From Ovoidimarina sp039190895 (GTDB lineage Bacteria; Pseudomonadota; Alphaproteobacteria; Rhodobacterales; Rhodobacteraceae), in the NCBI GenBank assembly GCA_039190895.1, contig JBCCXY010000046.1, positions 1-24,635 on the forward strand: 24,635 nucleotides of DNA, given 5' to 3'. Both the position numbers and the translations under genes were made by a program. A model generated the notes under the pieces. That model saw only the letters and a program-made list of their open reading frames with translations. It made no database searches and was not told where the DNA came from. This document shows positions 1 through 8,472 of this stretch, one piece after another. Numbering within the stretch: position 1 is the first letter of the stretch; every line of letters starts with the position of its first letter.

Positions 1-196
1 AAAGGCTGTCGAGATCCTCGCCATTCTGGGCCCGCTGGCGCAGTTCGGCCGTCTTCTCCATGATCCCTTCGTCCGACAGCGCCTGAAACTCGGCCTCCAT
101 CGCGTTGATCCGATCGACCACGGGCCGCATCGATTTGACCTTACGGTCGTTCGGAGTCCCGAAGACCTTTCTCGCGATAGTGTTGAAACCAAGCAT
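1..196 (-). CDS. secA: Protein translocase ATPase SecA, N-terminal fragment
   Basis: The minus strand from the ATG at 194-196 reads an open frame of 65 codons to the window edge, beginning MLGFNTIARKVFGTPNDRKV and continuing through VDRINAMEAEF and TAELRQRAQNGEDL. This is the typical start of SecA, with the N-terminal helix followed by the Asn-Asp-Arg-x-(I/V/L) segment that precedes the first nucleotide-binding domain. SecA is the cytoplasmic ATPase that drives preproteins through SecYEG. Only the first 65 or so of about 900 residues are present, so no Walker motif can be seen. The gene diverges from the parvulin gene. The call rests on N-terminal similarity alone but is strong. Confidence 0.9.
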   Translation of the reverse strand, partial: MLGFNTIARKVFGTPNDRKVKSMRPVVDRINAMEAEFQALSDEGIMEKTAELRQRAQNGEDLDSL

Positions 197-374
197 GTAT
201 ACGGGCGCCTCGGCGGCAAGGTTGACAGGATCGTGCGAGGAAGGGCGCTTGCCGATGGGCGCTACCACCCGTAGGAAGGCCCGAAGACCGGCGGCCTTAG
301 CACCCGAGCGATGTAAGGGGCCGACCCTTAGGTGTCAACGTCACGCTATGGTGCGTGCAAAGAGAGGTTTCCCG
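197..374. promoter_or_regulatory. Divergent secA / parvulin intergenic region with two small dyads
   Basis: These 178 bases separate two divergent start codons and must carry promoters for both directions, but I see no convincing -35/-10 pair. A perfect TTGACA lies at 222-227 with no good -10 at the right distance. Two inverted repeats stand side by side: AAGGCC/GGCCTT near 274-300, and TAAGGG (314-319) with CCCTTA (325-330) around a 5-nt loop. They could be an operator or a transcript hairpin. A GAGAGG ribosome-binding site at 362-367 serves the parvulin start. Confidence 0.35.
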
Positions 375-1211
375 ATGTTTCATGCACGCCTGACCGCCCT
401 TGTCGCGGCCATTGCCTTTGCCACCCCGCTCAGCGCCCAAGAGACGACTGCCGACACCGTCGTCGCGACGGTGAACGGGCTGGAGATCACGGTGGGGCAC
501 ATGATCATGGCGCGCTCCTCGCTGCCGCAGCAGTATCAGCAGATCCCCGACGAACAGCTTTTCGACAACCTCCTCAACCAGATGATCCAGCAGGCCGCGA
601 TTGCCTCGACGGCCGACGGCCTGTCCAAGCGCGGCGAGATCGTAGTGGAAAATACCCGCCGCGCGCAATTCGTCGAAGACGCCATCGCTGCCGAACTGGC
701 GGAGGCCCTGACCGAAGACAACCTGCGTGCCGCGTATCAGGAGGCCTATTCTGACGCCGAACCCGAGCAGGAATTCAGCGCCGCCCACATCCTCGTCGAA
801 ACCGAAGAGCGCGCGGCAGAACTCAAGACCGAACTCGACAATGGCGCCGAGTTCGGCGACCTCGCCCGCGCCCACTCCACCGGCCCGTCCGGCCCCAACG
901 GTGGCGATCTCGGCTGGTTCGGCCGCGGCATGATGGTTCCCGAGTTTGAAGAGGCCGTCCTCGCCCTCGAACCCGGCGGCATCTCGGGCCCCGTGCAGAC
1001 CCAGTTCGGCTGGCACCTCGTGAAACTGAACGAAGTGCGCGAAAAGGGCGCGCCCGAGATCGACGAGGTGCGCGGTGAACTGATGCAGCAGATCCAGCGC
1101 GAAACCATCCAGCGGATCATCGAAACGGCCTCCGATGGCGCCGACATCGTCCGCTCCGAGGTCGAGATCCCCGCCTCCGCCATCAGCGACGCGAGCCTCC
1201 TCGAACAGTAG
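375..1211 (+). CDS. Periplasmic peptidyl-prolyl cis-trans isomerase, parvulin (PpiC) type
   Basis: 278 residues. The start at 375 is chosen because it follows GAGAGG at 7 nt and begins a clean Sec signal peptide, MFHARLTALVAAIAFATPLSAQ. The longer upstream open frame would run into the secA intergenic region. A SurA-like N-terminal helical segment follows, with VNGLEITVGHM near residues 35-45. The parvulin domain covers roughly 130-230: FSAAHILVETEE, then GGDLGWFGRGMMVPEFEEAV and PVQTQFGWHLVKL. It should isomerise X-Pro bonds and assist folding of exported proteins in the periplasm. Its place beside secA fits a secretion role. The stop lies 4 nt before argJ, which has no clear ribosome-binding site of its own, so the two are probably cotranslated. 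Confidence 0.88.
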   Translation: MFHARLTALVAAIAFATPLSAQETTADTVVATVNGLEITVGHMIMARSSLPQQYQQIPDEQLFDNLLNQMIQQAAIASTADGLSKRGEIVVENTRRAQFVEDAIAAELAEALTEDNLRAAYQEAYSDAEPEQEFSAAHILVETEERAAELKTELDNGAEFGDLARAHSTGPSGPNGGDLGWFGRGMMVPEFEEAVLALEPGGISGPVQTQFGWHLVKLNEVREKGAPEIDEVRGELMQQIQRETIQRIIETASDGADIVRSEVEIPASAISDASLLEQ

Positions 1212-1215
1212 CGCC

Positions 1216-2430
1216 ATGATCTCACCGCTCGCACCCAAAGGCGGGTTTCCCGACATCCCGCCGGTCGCGGGGGTGGACCTCGCCACCATAGACGCCGGCG
1301 TCCGCTACTCGGGCCGCCCCGACGTGATGCTCGCCCGCCTCGCCCCCGGCACAACGGTCGCCGGGGTCTTCACTCGTTCCGCCACCCGCGCGGCCCCGGT
1401 CCTCGACTGCCAGGCCAAGCTCGGCGGCCCCAGCGAGGCAGGCGCTGCGATCCTTGTCAATTCCGGCAACGCCAACGCGTTCACCGGGGCAGCCGGCGAT
1501 GGCTCCGTAAAGGCGATCTGCGACGCCGTCGCCACCGCCTGCAACGTGCCTGAGGCGCGCGTCTTCACCGCAGCCACTGGCGTCATCGGCGAACGCCTTC
1601 CCCACGACCGCATCACCACTAAACTCACCGCGCTCTCCGCCGCCCTCGCCTCCGGCAACCTCGCCGACGCCGCCCGCGCGATCATGACCACCGACACCTA
1701 CCCCAAAGGCGCTGTCCGCGTGATCGACATCGGCGGCACCTCCGTTACAATCGCAGGGATCGCCAAGGGCTCCGGCATGATCGCGCCCGACATGGCCACC
1801 ATGCTGTCCTACGTCTTCACCGACGCGGCGATCGGCTTCGACGCCCTGCAAGCCCTGCTCACGCGCCTCAACGCACGCACGTTCAACTGCATCACCGTAG
1901 ACAGCGACACCTCCACCTCCGACACCCTCATGGCCTGCGCCACGGGCGCCTCCGGCACCGACGTCACCGGCGAATCCGCATTCGAAGCCGCGCTGGAAGA
2001 CGTCCTCCGCGACCTCGCCCACCAGGTTGTTCGCGACGGTGAGGGCGCCACAAAATTCGTCTCCGTCACCGTCCGCGAGGCCGCCGACGACGCCGACGCG
2101 CACAAGGTGGCCCTCGCCATCGCCAACTCGCCCCTCGTCAAAACTGCCCTCGCGGGGGAGGACCCGAACTGGGGCCGCATCGTCATGGCCATCGGCAAAT
2201 CCGGCGGCACCGCCGACCGCGACCGCATCTCGATCCGCTTCGGTGACATCCTTGTCGCCGAACGCGGCTGGGTCTCACCGGCCTATTCCGAAGCCGACGC
2301 GGCCGCGTACATGAAGCGCGATGAGATCGACATCACCGTCGACCTCGGCGTCGGCTCCGGCAGCGCGACCGTCTGGACCTGCGACCTCACCAAACGCTAC
2401 ATCGAAATCAACGCGGACTACCGCTCGTGA
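1216..2430 (+). CDS. argJ: Bifunctional ornithine acetyltransferase / N-acetylglutamate synthase
   Basis: 404 residues, close to the usual 400-410. ArgJ moves the acetyl group from N-acetylornithine to glutamate, recycling it in cyclic arginine biosynthesis; many homologues also make N-acetylglutamate from acetyl-CoA. Family motifs are plain: LVNSGNANAFTG, AATGVIGE, KGSGMIAPDMATMLSYVFTDA and EDPNWGRI. Autocleavage into alpha and beta chains is expected between Ala194 and Thr195 of MATML, with Thr195 as nucleophile. The ATG at 1216 sits just after the parvulin stop. The 3' end overlaps the Nudix gene by 4 nt (GTGA). Whether acetyl-CoA is used cannot be read from the sequence. Confidence 0.96.
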   Translation: MISPLAPKGGFPDIPPVAGVDLATIDAGVRYSGRPDVMLARLAPGTTVAGVFTRSATRAAPVLDCQAKLGGPSEAGAAILVNSGNANAFTGAAGDGSVKAICDAVATACNVPEARVFTAATGVIGERLPHDRITTKLTALSAALASGNLADAARAIMTTDTYPKGAVRVIDIGGTSVTIAGIAKGSGMIAPDMATMLSYVFTDAAIGFDALQALLTRLNARTFNCITVDSDTSTSDTLMACATGASGTDVTGESAFEAALEDVLRDLAHQVVRDGEGATKFVSVTVREAADDADAHKVALAIANSPLVKTALAGEDPNWGRIVMAIGKSGGTADRDRISIRFGDILVAERGWVSPAYSEADAAAYMKRDEIDITVDLGVGSGSATVWTCDLTKRYIEINADYRS

Positions 2431-2825
2431 AAACCGTTCTGGTCTCTGCCGTGGCCCTTATCGACACCGACGGCCGCGTGCTGCTGGCCCAACGGCCCGA
2501 AGGCAAGTCGATGGCAGGCCTATGGGAATTCCCGGGCGGCAAGGTCGAGACCGGCGAAACCCCCGAAGCCGCCCTGATCCGCGAGCTGGATGAAGAACTC
2601 GGCATCAACACCTGGCAAAGCTGCCTCGCCCCACTGACCTTCGCCAGCCACAGCTATGACGACTTTCACCTGCTCATGCCCCTCTTCGCCTGCCGGAAGT
2701 GGGAAGGCACGCCGATCTCCCGCGAGGGTCAAAGCCTGAAATGGGCCCGCGCGAATGAGCTCCGCGATTTCCCCATGCCCGCGGCCGACATCCCCCTGAT
2801 CCCAGTGTTACGAGACTTGTTATGA
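2427..2825 (+). CDS. mutT: MutT-type Nudix hydrolase (8-oxo-dGTP diphosphatase)
   Basis: 132 residues starting at a GTG that overlaps the argJ stop (GTGA). The Nudix box is complete at residues 38-60: Gly38, Glu44, Arg52-Glu53, Glu56-Glu57 and Gly59, matching GX5EX7REUXEEXGU. The flanking AQRPEGKSMAGLWEFPGGK is typical of MutT proteins that clear 8-oxo-dGTP from the nucleotide pool. Length agrees with E. coli MutT (about 130). The gene lies in the parvulin-argJ-mutT operon, and its stop overlaps the next ATG (ATGA). Substrate is inferred from family resemblance; another oxidised nucleotide is possible. Confidence 0.88.
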   Translation: MKTVLVSAVALIDTDGRVLLAQRPEGKSMAGLWEFPGGKVETGETPEAALIRELDEELGINTWQSCLAPLTFASHSYDDFHLLMPLFACRKWEGTPISREGQSLKWARANELRDFPMPAADIPLIPVLRDLL

Positions 2826-3653
2826 TGTTTGGTCGTCTGAAAGACAGAATTCGCGCGCAAAACCAACGCCGCCGCGCCCGCCGCCGCGCCAATCGCGCCC
2901 CGGTACAAACGCCGCAGGGCTTTCACTTCATCGGCCCCCGTTACATGCAGGATGGTGTTTATGAGGCCGAGCTTGTCACCTTCATCGCTCATCTGATCGC
3001 GATGAGTGATCGGTTTGTGAATGTGGGGGCCAACGCGGGCTACTATTGCGCAATCGCACAAACAAAGGGCGTGCCCACGCTGGCGTTTGAGCCAAACCCA
3101 GACAACTTCGCACTTCTCGCCCGCAATATGCAGCTGAACGGGTGGGGGGAACAGATCACGGCGCTGCCCCTCGCCGCAGGAGAAACATCAGGGTTCTTAA
3201 CGCTTTACGGCGAAGGAACGGGATCGTCTCTGGTGCCCGGCTGGGCGAACAACCCTCAGAGTGGGGGTCATCGTGCCCGTTGCCACGCTTGATACCTTGG
3301 TGAAACCACCGGACCTCGGAGAAACAACCCTGATCCTCCTTGATGTCGAGGGCCACGAATACCCCGCGCTTACCGGAGCGCGACGCCTGCTTGCGGCAGA
3401 GACCAAGCCAATATGGATGGTGGAAGTGTCATCCACCGCCAATTTGCCCCTTGGTGTGACCAATCCACACTACACTCAAACCATGCAAGTGTTCCGCGAC
3501 ACGGGGTACAACGTTCTATCAACGATCGGAGGCGTCGAGGAACTTGAGTGGACCCAGGCCCTGCGCGGAATGGGCAACAAGGGGTACGAGAATTTCGTGT
3601 TCTGCGACCCGTCTGACGTCGCGCGCGTCACTGCGGCGGGACCAAGTTCGTGA
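2822..3653 (+). pseudogene. FkbM-family SAM-dependent methyltransferase, split by a +1 frameshift
   Basis: The first frame (2822-3292) begins with an Arg-rich stretch, then gives SAM motif I FVNVGANAGYY (residues 65-75) and FEPNPDNFALLARNMQLNG, and ends in the junk tail HRARCHA. The second frame continues the same domain from about 3261: VIVPVATLDTL, ILLDVEGHEYPALTGA, WMVEV, to 3653. Removing one G from the GGGGG run at 3263-3267 joins them as QSGVIVPVATLDTL, an intact 276-residue FkbM methyltransferase. Such enzymes usually O-methylate sugars or natural products; the substrate here is unknown. The ATG overlaps the mutT stop. Base composition looks less GC-biased than its neighbours, hinting at acquisition. 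The cause could be true inactivation, slippage-based phase variation or a sequencing error. Confidence 0.8.
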
Positions 3654-3666
3654 GACAAGAAATCGA

Positions 3667-3689
3667 GACGGAAGATCGCATTTTCCGTC
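3667..3689. terminator. Hairpin between convergent FkbM gene and infB
   Basis: GACGGAA (3667-3673) pairs with TTCCGTC (3683-3689) around a 9-nt loop, in the 43-bp gap between the convergent stops. On the minus strand it is followed by a moderately T-rich tail (TCGATTTCTTG), so it is better placed to end the infB operon. No long T run is present in either direction. Confidence 0.5.
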
Positions 3690-3696
3690 CCTTGGC

Positions 3697-6195
3697 TTAG
3701 GCCAGCGTCCGCTCGACCTCTTCCCGCTCGAAGATTTCGATCACATCGTTTTCCCGGATGTCATCGTAGTTCTCGAACGCCATCCCGCATTCCTGGCCCG
3801 AAATGACCTCCGCCACCTCGTCCTTGAAGCGTTTCAGAGTCTTCAGCGTGCCCTCGTGGATCACCACATCGTCGCGCAACAGGCGCACGCCCGCTGAGCG
3901 CCGCGCCACGCCTTCGGTCACGAGGCAACCCGCCACCTTCCCGACGCCCGACACCTTGAAGACCTCTTTGATCTGCGCGTATCCGATGAAGTTTTCGCGA
4001 ACTTCGGCAGACAAGAGACCCGAAGCCGCCGCCTTCACGTCGTCTACGAGATCGTAGATGACGCTGTAATAGCGGATCTCTATACCCTTCTGGTTGGCCA
4101 CATTCCGCGCCGTCGCATTGGCACGCACGTTAAAGCCAAAGACCGGCGCACCAGACGCCTCGGCCAGGCCGATATCCGTCTCAGTGATCGCGCCAACGCC
4201 CGAGTGCAGCACCCGCACGCGGACTTCGTCGTTGCCGATCTTTTCCATCGCCTGAACGATGGCCTCGGCGGACCCCTGCACATCCGCCTTCACGACGATG
4301 GGCATCTCGGCCACGTTCTCGTCGTCCTTGGCCTTCTGCATGAGTTGCTCAAGGGTCTGAGCCGCCCCAGCCGCTGCACGCTTTTCCTTCGCGGCATTGG
4401 CGCGATATTCAGCAATCTCGCGGGCCTGCGCCTCGGTCTCGACAACGTTCAGAACGTCGCCCGCCTCGGGGGTCCCGTTCAGACCCAACACCTCAACCGG
4501 CACCGACGGGCCGGCTTCCTTGACCCGGTCACCGCGATCATTCTCCATCGCGCGGACCTTGCCCCACTGCTCACCCACAACGAAGATATCGCCCTGGCGC
4601 AGCGTGCCGTTCTGCACCAAAACCGTGGCCACTGGGCCGCGCCCCACGTCAAGTTGGGCCTCGATCACCGCGCCGGAGGCTGCCCGATCAGGGTTGGCCT
4701 TGAGCTCCAGAATTTCCGCCTGAAGGGCAATCGCCTCCAGAAGCTCGTCGAGGCCTTGGCCGGTCTGCGCGGACACTTCCACGTCCTGCACCTCGCCCGA
4801 CATCTTTTCGACGATGACTTCGTGCTGCAACAGATCCGTCCGCACCTTGTCGGGCGTCGCCGCTGGCAGGTCGATCTTGTTGATCGCCACGATCATCGGC
4901 ACCTCGGCGGCCTTCGCGTGATTGATCGCCTCGACCGTCTGCGGCATCACCGCGTCGTCGGCTGCGACGACAAGCACAACGATATCCGTCACTTGCGCCC
5001 CACGCGCCCGCATCGACGTAAACGCCGCGTGGCCGGGCGTGTCAAGGAAGGACAGCGTCTTGCCGTCCTGTTCCACCTGGTAGGCGCCGATATGCTGGGT
5101 GATCCCGCCAGCCTCGCCGGACACAACCTTCGCATTCCGGATCGCGTCCAATAGCGACGTTTTACCGTGGTCAACATGACCCATGATCGTGATCACCGGC
5201 GCACGAGGCTGCAGCGCGGCATCATCATCCTCGACGGTGTCGATCACATCCTCGACGTCGGCGTCCGAGACGCGCTGCACCTTGTGGCCGAACTCCTCAA
5301 TGATGAGTTCGGCGGTGTCCTGGTCGATGGTCTGGTTCTGCGTCGCCATGATACCATTATTCATCAGCGACTTAACGACATCGGCGACACGCTCCGACAT
5401 CCGGTTTGCCAGCTCGGACACGACAATCGCCTCGGGCAACTGCACGGTGCGGACAACCTTCTCACGCTCAACCGAGCCGCCCATGGCCTTTTGCCGCGCT
5501 CGCTCCTGCTTGCGTTTCATCGCCGCGAGCGAGCGCTGGCGTCCGCCCTCGCCACCCGACAGCGCCTGGTTCAGCGTCAGCTTCCCCGAGCGACGGTTGT
5601 TGTCCTCGCGCCCCTTTGGCCGCTGGCGATCCCGATCATCGCGCTCCTTGCGAACGGGCGTCGCCGTCTTCGGCGCACCGCGGTTCGGCCCATCGCTTGC
5701 AGGCGCCGCTGCCGGGGCCGCGGCAACCGCCGCCGCCTGAGCCTTTGCCTTCGCGGCCTCTTCCTCGGCCTTCGCCTCTTCCTCGGCCTTGCGCTTCAGC
5801 GCTTCCTCGCGCTCCCGCTCTTCGCGTTCCTTCGCTTCAACCTCGGCCTTCCGACGCTCGCGTTCAGCCGCACGCTCTGCTTCCTCAGCCGCGCGCTTCT
5901 GAGCATCTTCCGCCTCCCGCGCTTTCGCGGCCGCAAGTGCCTTCATCCGACGCTCCATCTCGGCATCCGAGATTCCCGCCGGGCGCTTCTTCGGGTCACC
6001 GCCCGCCGCAACGGTGCTGGGCTTGCCACCCCCACCGGCGCCACCACTTCCGGGCTTCGGCACAACCACGCGCTTGCGCTTGACCTCAACCGCGACATTC
6101 TTCGTCCGGCCGTGGCTAAAGCTCTGCTTTACCTGACCAGACCGACCGCTGCCGCCGCGCAGTCCAAGGGTCTTTTTGCCGTCGTTATCGCTCAT
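3697..6195 (-). CDS. infB: Translation initiation factor IF-2
   Basis: 832 residues. IF-2 is the GTPase that brings initiator fMet-tRNA to the 30S subunit and promotes subunit joining. An IF2-associated N-terminal segment is followed by a long charged, Ala/Glu/Lys/Arg-rich coiled-coil-like region (about 75-200), then a conserved N-terminal domain with ELANRMSERVADVVKSLM (about 261-278). The G domain shows G1 GHVDHGKT (339-346), G3 DTPGH (385-389), G4 NKID (439-442) and SAQTG for G5. Domains II, III and the fMet-tRNA-binding C-terminus follow, ending EIFEREEVERTLA. The ATG at 6195 overlaps the ylxR stop (ATGA). It is the last gene of rimP-nusA-ylxR-infB. Confidence 0.98.
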   Translation of the reverse strand: MSDNDGKKTLGLRGGSGRSGQVKQSFSHGRTKNVAVEVKRKRVVVPKPGSGGAGGGGKPSTVAAGGDPKKRPAGISDAEMERRMKALAAAKAREAEDAQKRAAEEAERAAERERRKAEVEAKEREEREREEALKRKAEEEAKAEEEAAKAKAQAAAVAAAPAAAPASDGPNRGAPKTATPVRKERDDRDRQRPKGREDNNRRSGKLTLNQALSGGEGGRQRSLAAMKRKQERARQKAMGGSVEREKVVRTVQLPEAIVVSELANRMSERVADVVKSLMNNGIMATQNQTIDQDTAELIIEEFGHKVQRVSDADVEDVIDTVEDDDAALQPRAPVITIMGHVDHGKTSLLDAIRNAKVVSGEAGGITQHIGAYQVEQDGKTLSFLDTPGHAAFTSMRARGAQVTDIVVLVVAADDAVMPQTVEAINHAKAAEVPMIVAINKIDLPAATPDKVRTDLLQHEVIVEKMSGEVQDVEVSAQTGQGLDELLEAIALQAEILELKANPDRAASGAVIEAQLDVGRGPVATVLVQNGTLRQGDIFVVGEQWGKVRAMENDRGDRVKEAGPSVPVEVLGLNGTPEAGDVLNVVETEAQAREIAEYRANAAKEKRAAAGAAQTLEQLMQKAKDDENVAEMPIVVKADVQGSAEAIVQAMEKIGNDEVRVRVLHSGVGAITETDIGLAEASGAPVFGFNVRANATARNVANQKGIEIRYYSVIYDLVDDVKAAASGLLSAEVRENFIGYAQIKEVFKVSGVGKVAGCLVTEGVARRSAGVRLLRDDVVIHEGTLKTLKRFKDEVAEVISGQECGMAFENYDDIRENDVIEIFEREEVERTLA

Positions 6196-6824
6196 GCGTC
6201 TTCTTTAGCCTTCCCGGCGGATGTTCCGCCGCCATGTTCGCGAACGCCCGAAAGCCGCGTCACGTCGTCCCTGATCCGATCAGCGAGTCCGCCCGCGGCA
6301 AGCGCCGCATGTATCACACGTTCCCGTCCGAAGGACAAACCCAATTCTGACGCCGTAAGCACGTCAAAATACGTGTTTTCCCCCTCTGGGGCCCGCAATT
6401 TGGTCTTTCCACGCTCCGATCCGTCGGACGCCTGGAACAAAAGCGCCGCCTCGCCCATCTCGAGCCAGCCCTTCACCTTCTCGTATCCCGCGACCCCCTG
6501 GCCGGCCTTGCGTGCCATCGAGATCAGGTCCGTCACCCGTCGCAACAGCCCGGTCTCGACCCGCTCAACCAGGCCGTCCGGCACCGACACCTTGGCTCGC
6601 GCCGCCCGTGAGAACAGCCCCTGTTCCGCCGCTTTCGCCAGCGATTCCCGATCCGCCGCCACCCAGATTCCGCGACCCGGCAACTTCTGCGCAAGGTCCG
6701 GAACCACCGCGTCATCCGGCCCGACCACGAACCGGATCAGGCCCGTCGTCGGCCCCGACACACCCGACGCGATACAGCGCCGCTCGGGCACATCGCGCGT
6801 CTTCTGCCGACCCCCGCGGGACAT
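6192..6824 (-). CDS. YlxR (DUF448) RNA-binding protein fused to an L7Ae/L30e-like (YlxQ) domain
   Basis: 210 residues from the ATG at 6824 (MSRGGRQK); a GTG three codons upstream at 6833 is possible, and neither start has a clear ribosome-binding site. Residues about 10-85 are a YlxR domain with PERRCIASG, LIRFVVGPD and the conserved GRGIWV. Residues about 95-190 resemble the L7Ae/YlxQ fold (ISMARKAGQGVAGYEKV, ALLFQASDGS). In Bacillus the two domains are separate genes, ylxR and ylxQ, between nusA and infB; here they are one protein, as in other alphaproteobacteria. YlxR proteins bind RNA and some influence transcription or ribosome assembly, but the role here is not settled. It overlaps infB by 4 nt. 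Confidence 0.88.
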   Translation of the reverse strand: MSRGGRQKTRDVPERRCIASGVSGPTTGLIRFVVGPDDAVVPDLAQKLPGRGIWVAADRESLAKAAEQGLFSRAARAKVSVPDGLVERVETGLLRRVTDLISMARKAGQGVAGYEKVKGWLEMGEAALLFQASDGSERGKTKLRAPEGENTYFDVLTASELGLSFGRERVIHAALAAGGLADRIRDDVTRLSGVREHGGGTSAGKAKEDA

Positions 6825-6846
6825 GGCGCACACCCGGCGCCTGAAA

Positions 6847-8472
6847 TCAGGCGCCCGCCTCCTCGGTTTCGACCTCGGCGGCCTCGGAGTCCTCTTCCTC
6901 GATCAGATCGTTCGGATCAACCCAGCCCAACTGGATTCGCGCCGTCATCACCATGGTTTGCGCCTCTTCCAGGCTCACATCGAAGGGCTCAAGGATGCCG
7001 TCATCCTTCACCCGCTCGCCATCCACCTGGGTCCAGCCGCCCGCCAGCTCCCAATCTGCGCAGGTCGCGAAATCTTCAAGCGTCTTGACGTCGTCCTTGG
7101 CGAGAGCTTCCACCATCTGGGGTGTCAGCCCCTCGAATTCAACAAGGCTGTCCTCAACGCCCATCTCGCGCGCATTCTCCAGCGCCTTGGCGTTCTGCGC
7201 GTCGATAAAGTCCCGCGCCCGAGCCTGCAACTCTTCCGCCGTGCCCTCGTCAACCCCGTCGATCACCAGCAGTTCATCGGCCTCGACATAGGCGACCTCT
7301 TCGAGGCTCGTGAACCCTTCCGACACCAGAAGCTGCGCAAAGAACTCATCCAGATCGAGCGTATCCACAAAAAGCTTCGTGCGCTGCTCGAACTCCGCCT
7401 GACGCCTCTGGCTCTCCTCTTCCTCGGTCATGATGTCGATATCAAGGCCCGTTAGCTGGCTCGCCAGCCGGACGTTCTGACCGCGCCGCCCGATGGCCAG
7501 CGAAAGCTGTTCTTCGGGCACGACGACCTCGATCCGCTCAGCCTCTTCGTCCAAGACGACCTTCGCCACCTCGGCAGGCTGCAGTGCATTCACAAGGAAT
7601 GTGGGCGCATCCTCGTTCCACGGGATGATATCGATCTTCTCGCCCTGCAACTCGTTCACAACCGCCTGCACGCGGCTGCCGCGCATACCGACACAGGCGC
7701 CGACCGGGTCAATCGAGTTGTCATAGGAAATCACCGCGATCTTTGCCCGGCTGCCCGGGTCGCGCGCGACGGCCTTGATCTCAATGATCCCGTCATAAAT
7801 CTCCGGCACTTCCATCTTGAAGAGCTCCGCCATGAATTCCGGCGCCGTGCGGCTCAGGAAGATCTGCGGCCCCCGTGCCTCACGCCGGACGTCCTTGATG
7901 AAGCAGCGGATGCGGTCGCCGTTGCGATAGGCCTCGCGCCCGATCTTTTCGTTACGCCGCAAGACGCCTTCGCCCGTGCCGATATCGACGATGACGTTGC
8001 CGTATTCCTCGCGCTTGACGGTGCCGTTGATGATGGTACCCGCGCGGTCCTTGAACTCTTCGAACTGCCGGTCCCGCTCGGCCTCACGGACCTTCTGCAG
8101 GATCACCTGCTTCGCCGATTGCGCCGCGATCCGCCCCATATCCACCGGCGGCACCTCTTCCACGAAGACATCGCCGGGCTTCGGGTCCTCCATGTACTGC
8201 TTCGCCTGCTCAGGCGTCATCTGCGCCTGGTAGTTCTCCAGCTCTTCTGCCTCGGGGTCGATCACCGTCCGCACCCGCGTGAACGTCGCCTTCCCGGTCT
8301 TCCGGTCAATCGACACGCGAATGTCCATCTCGGCGCCGTACCGGCTCTTCGCGGCCCGGGCAAGGCTTTCTTCCATCGCCTCGATCACCAGCGCCGGGTC
8401 GATCATCTTCTCTCGCGCGACGGCCTCGGCGGTTTGCAAAAGCTCCAGCTGGTTGGCTGACGTAATGGGCAT
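6847..8472 (-). CDS. nusA: Transcription termination/antitermination factor NusA
   Basis: 541 residues. NusA binds RNA polymerase and nascent RNA and modulates pausing, termination and antitermination. An N-terminal polymerase-binding domain (1-130) is followed by an S1 domain (about 141-207, GTIINGTVKREEYGNVIVDIG), then KH1 with GMRG (262-265) and KH2 with GRRG (328-331) in LAIGRRGQNVRLASQLTG. The C-terminal part has two helix-hairpin-helix-like acidic repeats (EGFTSLEEVAYVEADELLVIDG; EGLTPQMVEALAKDDVKTLEDFA) and an acidic tail. The extra C-terminal repeats are as in E. coli and absent from Bacillus NusA. The ATG shares one base with the rimP stop (TGATG). Confidence 0.98.
   Translation of the reverse strand: MPITSANQLELLQTAEAVAREKMIDPALVIEAMEESLARAAKSRYGAEMDIRVSIDRKTGKATFTRVRTVIDPEAEELENYQAQMTPEQAKQYMEDPKPGDVFVEEVPPVDMGRIAAQSAKQVILQKVREAERDRQFEEFKDRAGTIINGTVKREEYGNVIVDIGTGEGVLRRNEKIGREAYRNGDRIRCFIKDVRREARGPQIFLSRTAPEFMAELFKMEVPEIYDGIIEIKAVARDPGSRAKIAVISYDNSIDPVGACVGMRGSRVQAVVNELQGEKIDIIPWNEDAPTFLVNALQPAEVAKVVLDEEAERIEVVVPEEQLSLAIGRRGQNVRLASQLTGLDIDIMTEEEESQRRQAEFEQRTKLFVDTLDLDEFFAQLLVSEGFTSLEEVAYVEADELLVIDGVDEGTAEELQARARDFIDAQNAKALENAREMGVEDSLVEFEGLTPQMVEALAKDDVKTLEDFATCADWELAGGWTQVDGERVKDDGILEPFDVSLEEAQTMVMTARIQLGWVDPNDLIEEEDSEAAEVETEEAGA

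Noticed and set aside
222..250. Promoter based on the perfect TTGACA at 222-227
   Set aside because: No acceptable -10 element lies 16-18 bases downstream, so it is not called.
3261..3653. The second FkbM frame as a separate gene starting at GTG 3261
   Set aside because: It contains only the C-terminal half of one methyltransferase domain, and a one-base correction merges it with the upstream frame.
4204..5154. A 316-codon plus-strand open frame inside infB
   Set aside because: It is antisense to the IF-2 G domain and shows no recognisable motif.
5167..7455. A 762-codon plus-strand open frame antisense to infB, ylxR and nusA
   Set aside because: It is the mirror of highly conserved minus-strand genes in GC-rich DNA, with Arg/Leu/His-rich content and no domain; such shadow ORFs are common at this base composition.
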